A stretch of 32,574 nt of DNA from positions 1 to 32,574 of the forward strand of contig JAYQWA010000021.1 in NCBI GenBank assembly GCA_038148755.1, written 5' to 3'. The notes under the pieces are model-generated. The model saw nothing but the letters and a program-made list of their open reading frames with translations. It did no database searches and was not told where the DNA came from. This DNA comes from UBA5109 sp038148755. GTDB lineage: Bacteria; Pseudomonadota; Gammaproteobacteria; Pseudomonadales; Pseudohongiellaceae. Positions 31,167 to 32,574 of this stretch are shown here, piece after piece. Position 1 is the stretch's first letter. Each line of letters opens with the position of its first letter. A program made the translations under genes and the position numbers.

Positions 31167-31694
31167 TTAGTCAGTTTCTGTTAATTCAGACAACGCTGAA
31201 TCGATATCTATATCGGGATAAGTCTCGGCGAACAGGCTGCGTTCCTGTTCATAAGCCTGGGTATTTCCCGCTTCTGTTAAACGCTGGATTTCAGCTAACC
31301 AGCTGTCCGGATTTTGCCGGTAACTGAAATCTGCTGCCGGTGCCAGACTTGCTGCCATTTCCAGCTGCGCTGCAGGCTGCTCTAACCCGCCAAGATCAGA
31401 TTCCGCTTGAGTAGAAAATGCGGCAGCTTCCTCTAGGTTAGCTGATTCGGCCTGGCGTTCCTGTATCAGGGTTCTGCTTCTCTCCAGACGCGCTTCTGCA
31501 GCTACGGCATCTGCATTGGTCTCTGCACTTTGTATATTTGCAGTATTTACGGTGTTTACCGTATTTGGATTGCCGTCAGTCTGAAGAAGCGGCGCTGCTT
31601 CGTCCGTTGGCACATCCGATAGCTGAATAGGCAATGCTTCAATCTCGCCAATCTCATTTTGTAACAGTTCAGCTTTATTAACAAGAATAAACAA
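31167..31694 (-). CDS. anti-sigma-like C-terminal fragment or small protein
   Basis: A 175-residue acidic, Ala/Glu/Asn-rich frame with a linker (T-V-N-T-V-N-T-A-N) and a C-terminus reading N-P-D-S-W-L-A-E-I-Q-R-L-T-E-A-G-N...F-A-E-T-Y-P-D-I. That end pattern is typical of proteins with an anti-sigma-like N-terminal domain and a membrane helix. Here the N-terminal domain is absent, the only start is TTG 31692-31694, and the frame stays open upstream into a hydrophobic stretch (F-F-I-L-I-T-F-I-G) with no ATG, GTG or other TTG. It is probably the remnant of a larger gene; a short real protein is not excluded. Confidence 0.45.
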   Translation of the reverse strand: MFILVNKAELLQNEIGEIEALPIQLSDVPTDEAAPLLQTDGNPNTVNTVNTANIQSAETNADAVAAEARLERSRTLIQERQAESANLEEAAAFSTQAESDLGGLEQPAAQLEMAASLAPAADFSYRQNPDSWLAEIQRLTEAGNTQAYEQERSLFAETYPDIDIDSALSELTETD

Positions 31695-31777
31695 CAGGCT
31701 ATAAGCCCTGAATAAAATTACTTTCAGACCTATAAACGTGATTAATATGAAAAAGGGGTAAATCGGGCAAAAATTTT

Positions 31778-32173
31778 TTATATCAGCAGTTTTTCAAGGA
31801 CTTCAGGAATAAATGGACGGCCCTGAGCATTGACCGCAGCACCGATAACTTCAGCACTTAACAGAGTTTTCGTATCACTCCGGCGGACAATCTCCTGGAC
31901 AAAAAGAAATTTCAAACGGGACTTTCTGACAAAACGGGTTTTAACAGTAAAGCTATCGCCACTGGTTAATCAGCCTTTATAGTCAAGCTCAGCTCTGATC
32001 ACGACCAGATTTACGCCTTCTCTGGCAAGGGCAGCAAAATCAATACCCTGCTCTTTCAGAAAAACATGCCTGGCATGTTCCAGATAGTTCTGATAAACAG
32101 CGTTGTTGACGACACCCTGCAAATCACATTCGTAGTCCCGTACGCTAAATAATAGCTCACTGATATCACTCAC
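31778..32173 (-). pseudogene. 4HBT-type acyl-CoA thioesterase with internal TGA
   Basis: The GTG at 32171-32173 has a strong AGGAG (32181-32185) seven bases upstream. The protein follows the hotdog-fold thioesterase pattern: F-S-V-R-D-Y-E-C-D-L-Q-G-V-V-N-N-A-V-Y-Q-N-Y-L-E-H-A-R, with the catalytic Asp in this motif. After L-D-Y-K-G a TGA at 31970-31972 interrupts, and the same frame continues for 63 residues with normal thioesterase sequence (L-T-S-G-D-S-F-T-V, F-V-Q-E-I-V, G-A-A-V-N-A-Q-G-R-P) to TAA 31778-31780. One nonsense change, no indel. Readthrough is possible but unproven; the catalytic half alone would be truncated. Confidence 0.8.
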
Positions 32174-32574
32174 TTTAGTTCTCCTATACAACGAACATTG
32201 AAGCTTCTTAATCCAAGCCGGCAAAAGCCGATTTATTCAGAACTTATCCACAATCCGGTTTGATTCTGACAAGCTGTGGATAAAACTGTGAAAAACTTGC
32301 TGTATTTAGTTTTGCCAATAACTCAATCCGCAAATTTTAACTTTTTATAAAGAGAAATCTCTATAATATTTACATTATTATCAAATAGTTAGATGAAACA
32401 AAAGTTAAAAATGCCAAGTTATTAAAGCTTCTTAAACAGATTATTACGAAATTTCGCTATGTGCATAAAATCATTACAATTATTAATAAATATTTGCATT
32501 GTATATACAAATTATTAAAAGTATCGATGCGCAACATCTACAATTTTTTGTTGCCTGAGAGAGCTTATTTGACT
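32174..32574. other. AT-rich gene-free region at the right edge
   Basis: About 400 bases with stops in all frames. It starts with the two DnaA boxes and becomes very AT-rich, with a TATAAT near 32361 and a GCAAC/GTTGC inverted repeat near 32530-32554. No gene is visible; the next gene's leader may begin outside the window. Confidence 0.4.
32244..32283. promoter_or_regulatory. two perfect DnaA boxes in inverted orientation
   Basis: TTATCCACA at 32244-32252 and its reverse complement TGTGGATAA at 32275-32283, both matching the strong DnaA consensus, with 22 bases between them. They are followed by an AT-rich stretch of nearly 300 bases. The pair may allow cooperative DnaA binding, either to regulate a nearby promoter or as part of a replication or titration site. 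Confidence 0.8.

Noticed and set aside
32244..32574. A firm chromosomal oriC call
   Set aside because: Only two DnaA boxes, no dnaA, dnaN or gidA nearby, and no skew information in this window.

Overview
The window looks like a chromosomal segment of a moderately AT-rich gammaproteobacterium. The evidence is gene content: mpl, pdxH, a ybfF-type esterase, bcp, a PPi-type phosphofructokinase, a DUF2970 relic, copAB, and a tRNA-Gln whose CCA is encoded. I cannot name the genus. Most metabolic genes are intact. An unusual share of the accessory genes is broken, by nonsense codons, single-base indels, a 29-bp tandem duplication or truncation.

Layout: (1) 1-300 holds the tail of a tyrosine integrase and a small coiled-coil ORF. 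(2) 589-3339 is a tight three-gene operon: two related secreted proteins flank an exported metallo-beta-lactamase-fold protein that has lost nearly all its zinc ligands. (3) 3373-7815 holds a periplasmic aspartyl protease, a small exported protein, a flavoprotein dehydrogenase, a PLD-like/DUF7931-like protein and a secreted double-VOC protein. (4) 7952-10992 runs from tRNA-Gln through a decaying sulfur (persulfide) cluster: a frameshifted and truncated persulfide-dioxygenase-like gene, two intact YeeE/YedE sulfur-transport genes, a DUF2970 gene with two in-frame stops, and an OxyR-like LysR regulator. (5) 11130-13571 holds a secreted trypsin-like protease, two small membrane proteins and a YraQ/ArsP-type permease pseudogene. 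(6) 13586-16696 is a copper-resistance operon (CopL-like, copA, copB) with a recognisable promoter. (7) 16725-21949 holds a LON-domain protein, mpl, a methyltransferase, PPi-phosphofructokinase and an AEC transporter, with two related long palindromic repeats placed 3' of genes. (8) 22072-25681 holds an NHL-repeat pseudogene with a tandem duplication in its signal peptide, pdxH coupled to a MORN-repeat protein, a 3-hydroxyisobutyrate-dehydrogenase-like enzyme and a truncated histidine phosphatase next to a REP-like hairpin. (9) 25690-29060 holds a secreted lectin-like protein and a PepSY-TM / DUF6152 / secreted-protein operon whose last protein is distantly similar to the pair in region 2. (10) 29305-32574 holds an HNH endonuclease, ybfF, bcp, an anti-sigma-like C-terminal fragment, a thioesterase gene with an internal TGA, and an AT-rich region with two perfect inverted DnaA boxes.

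How it works together: the clearest functional units are the copper operon (periplasmic Cu oxidation and export-side tolerance), the sulfur-transport pair (probably once sulfane-sulfur detoxification), and the two sets of uncharacterised exported proteins (589-3339 and 26511-29060), which I regard as the best candidates for an undescribed periplasmic system. I found no CRISPR array, complete insertion sequence or rRNA.
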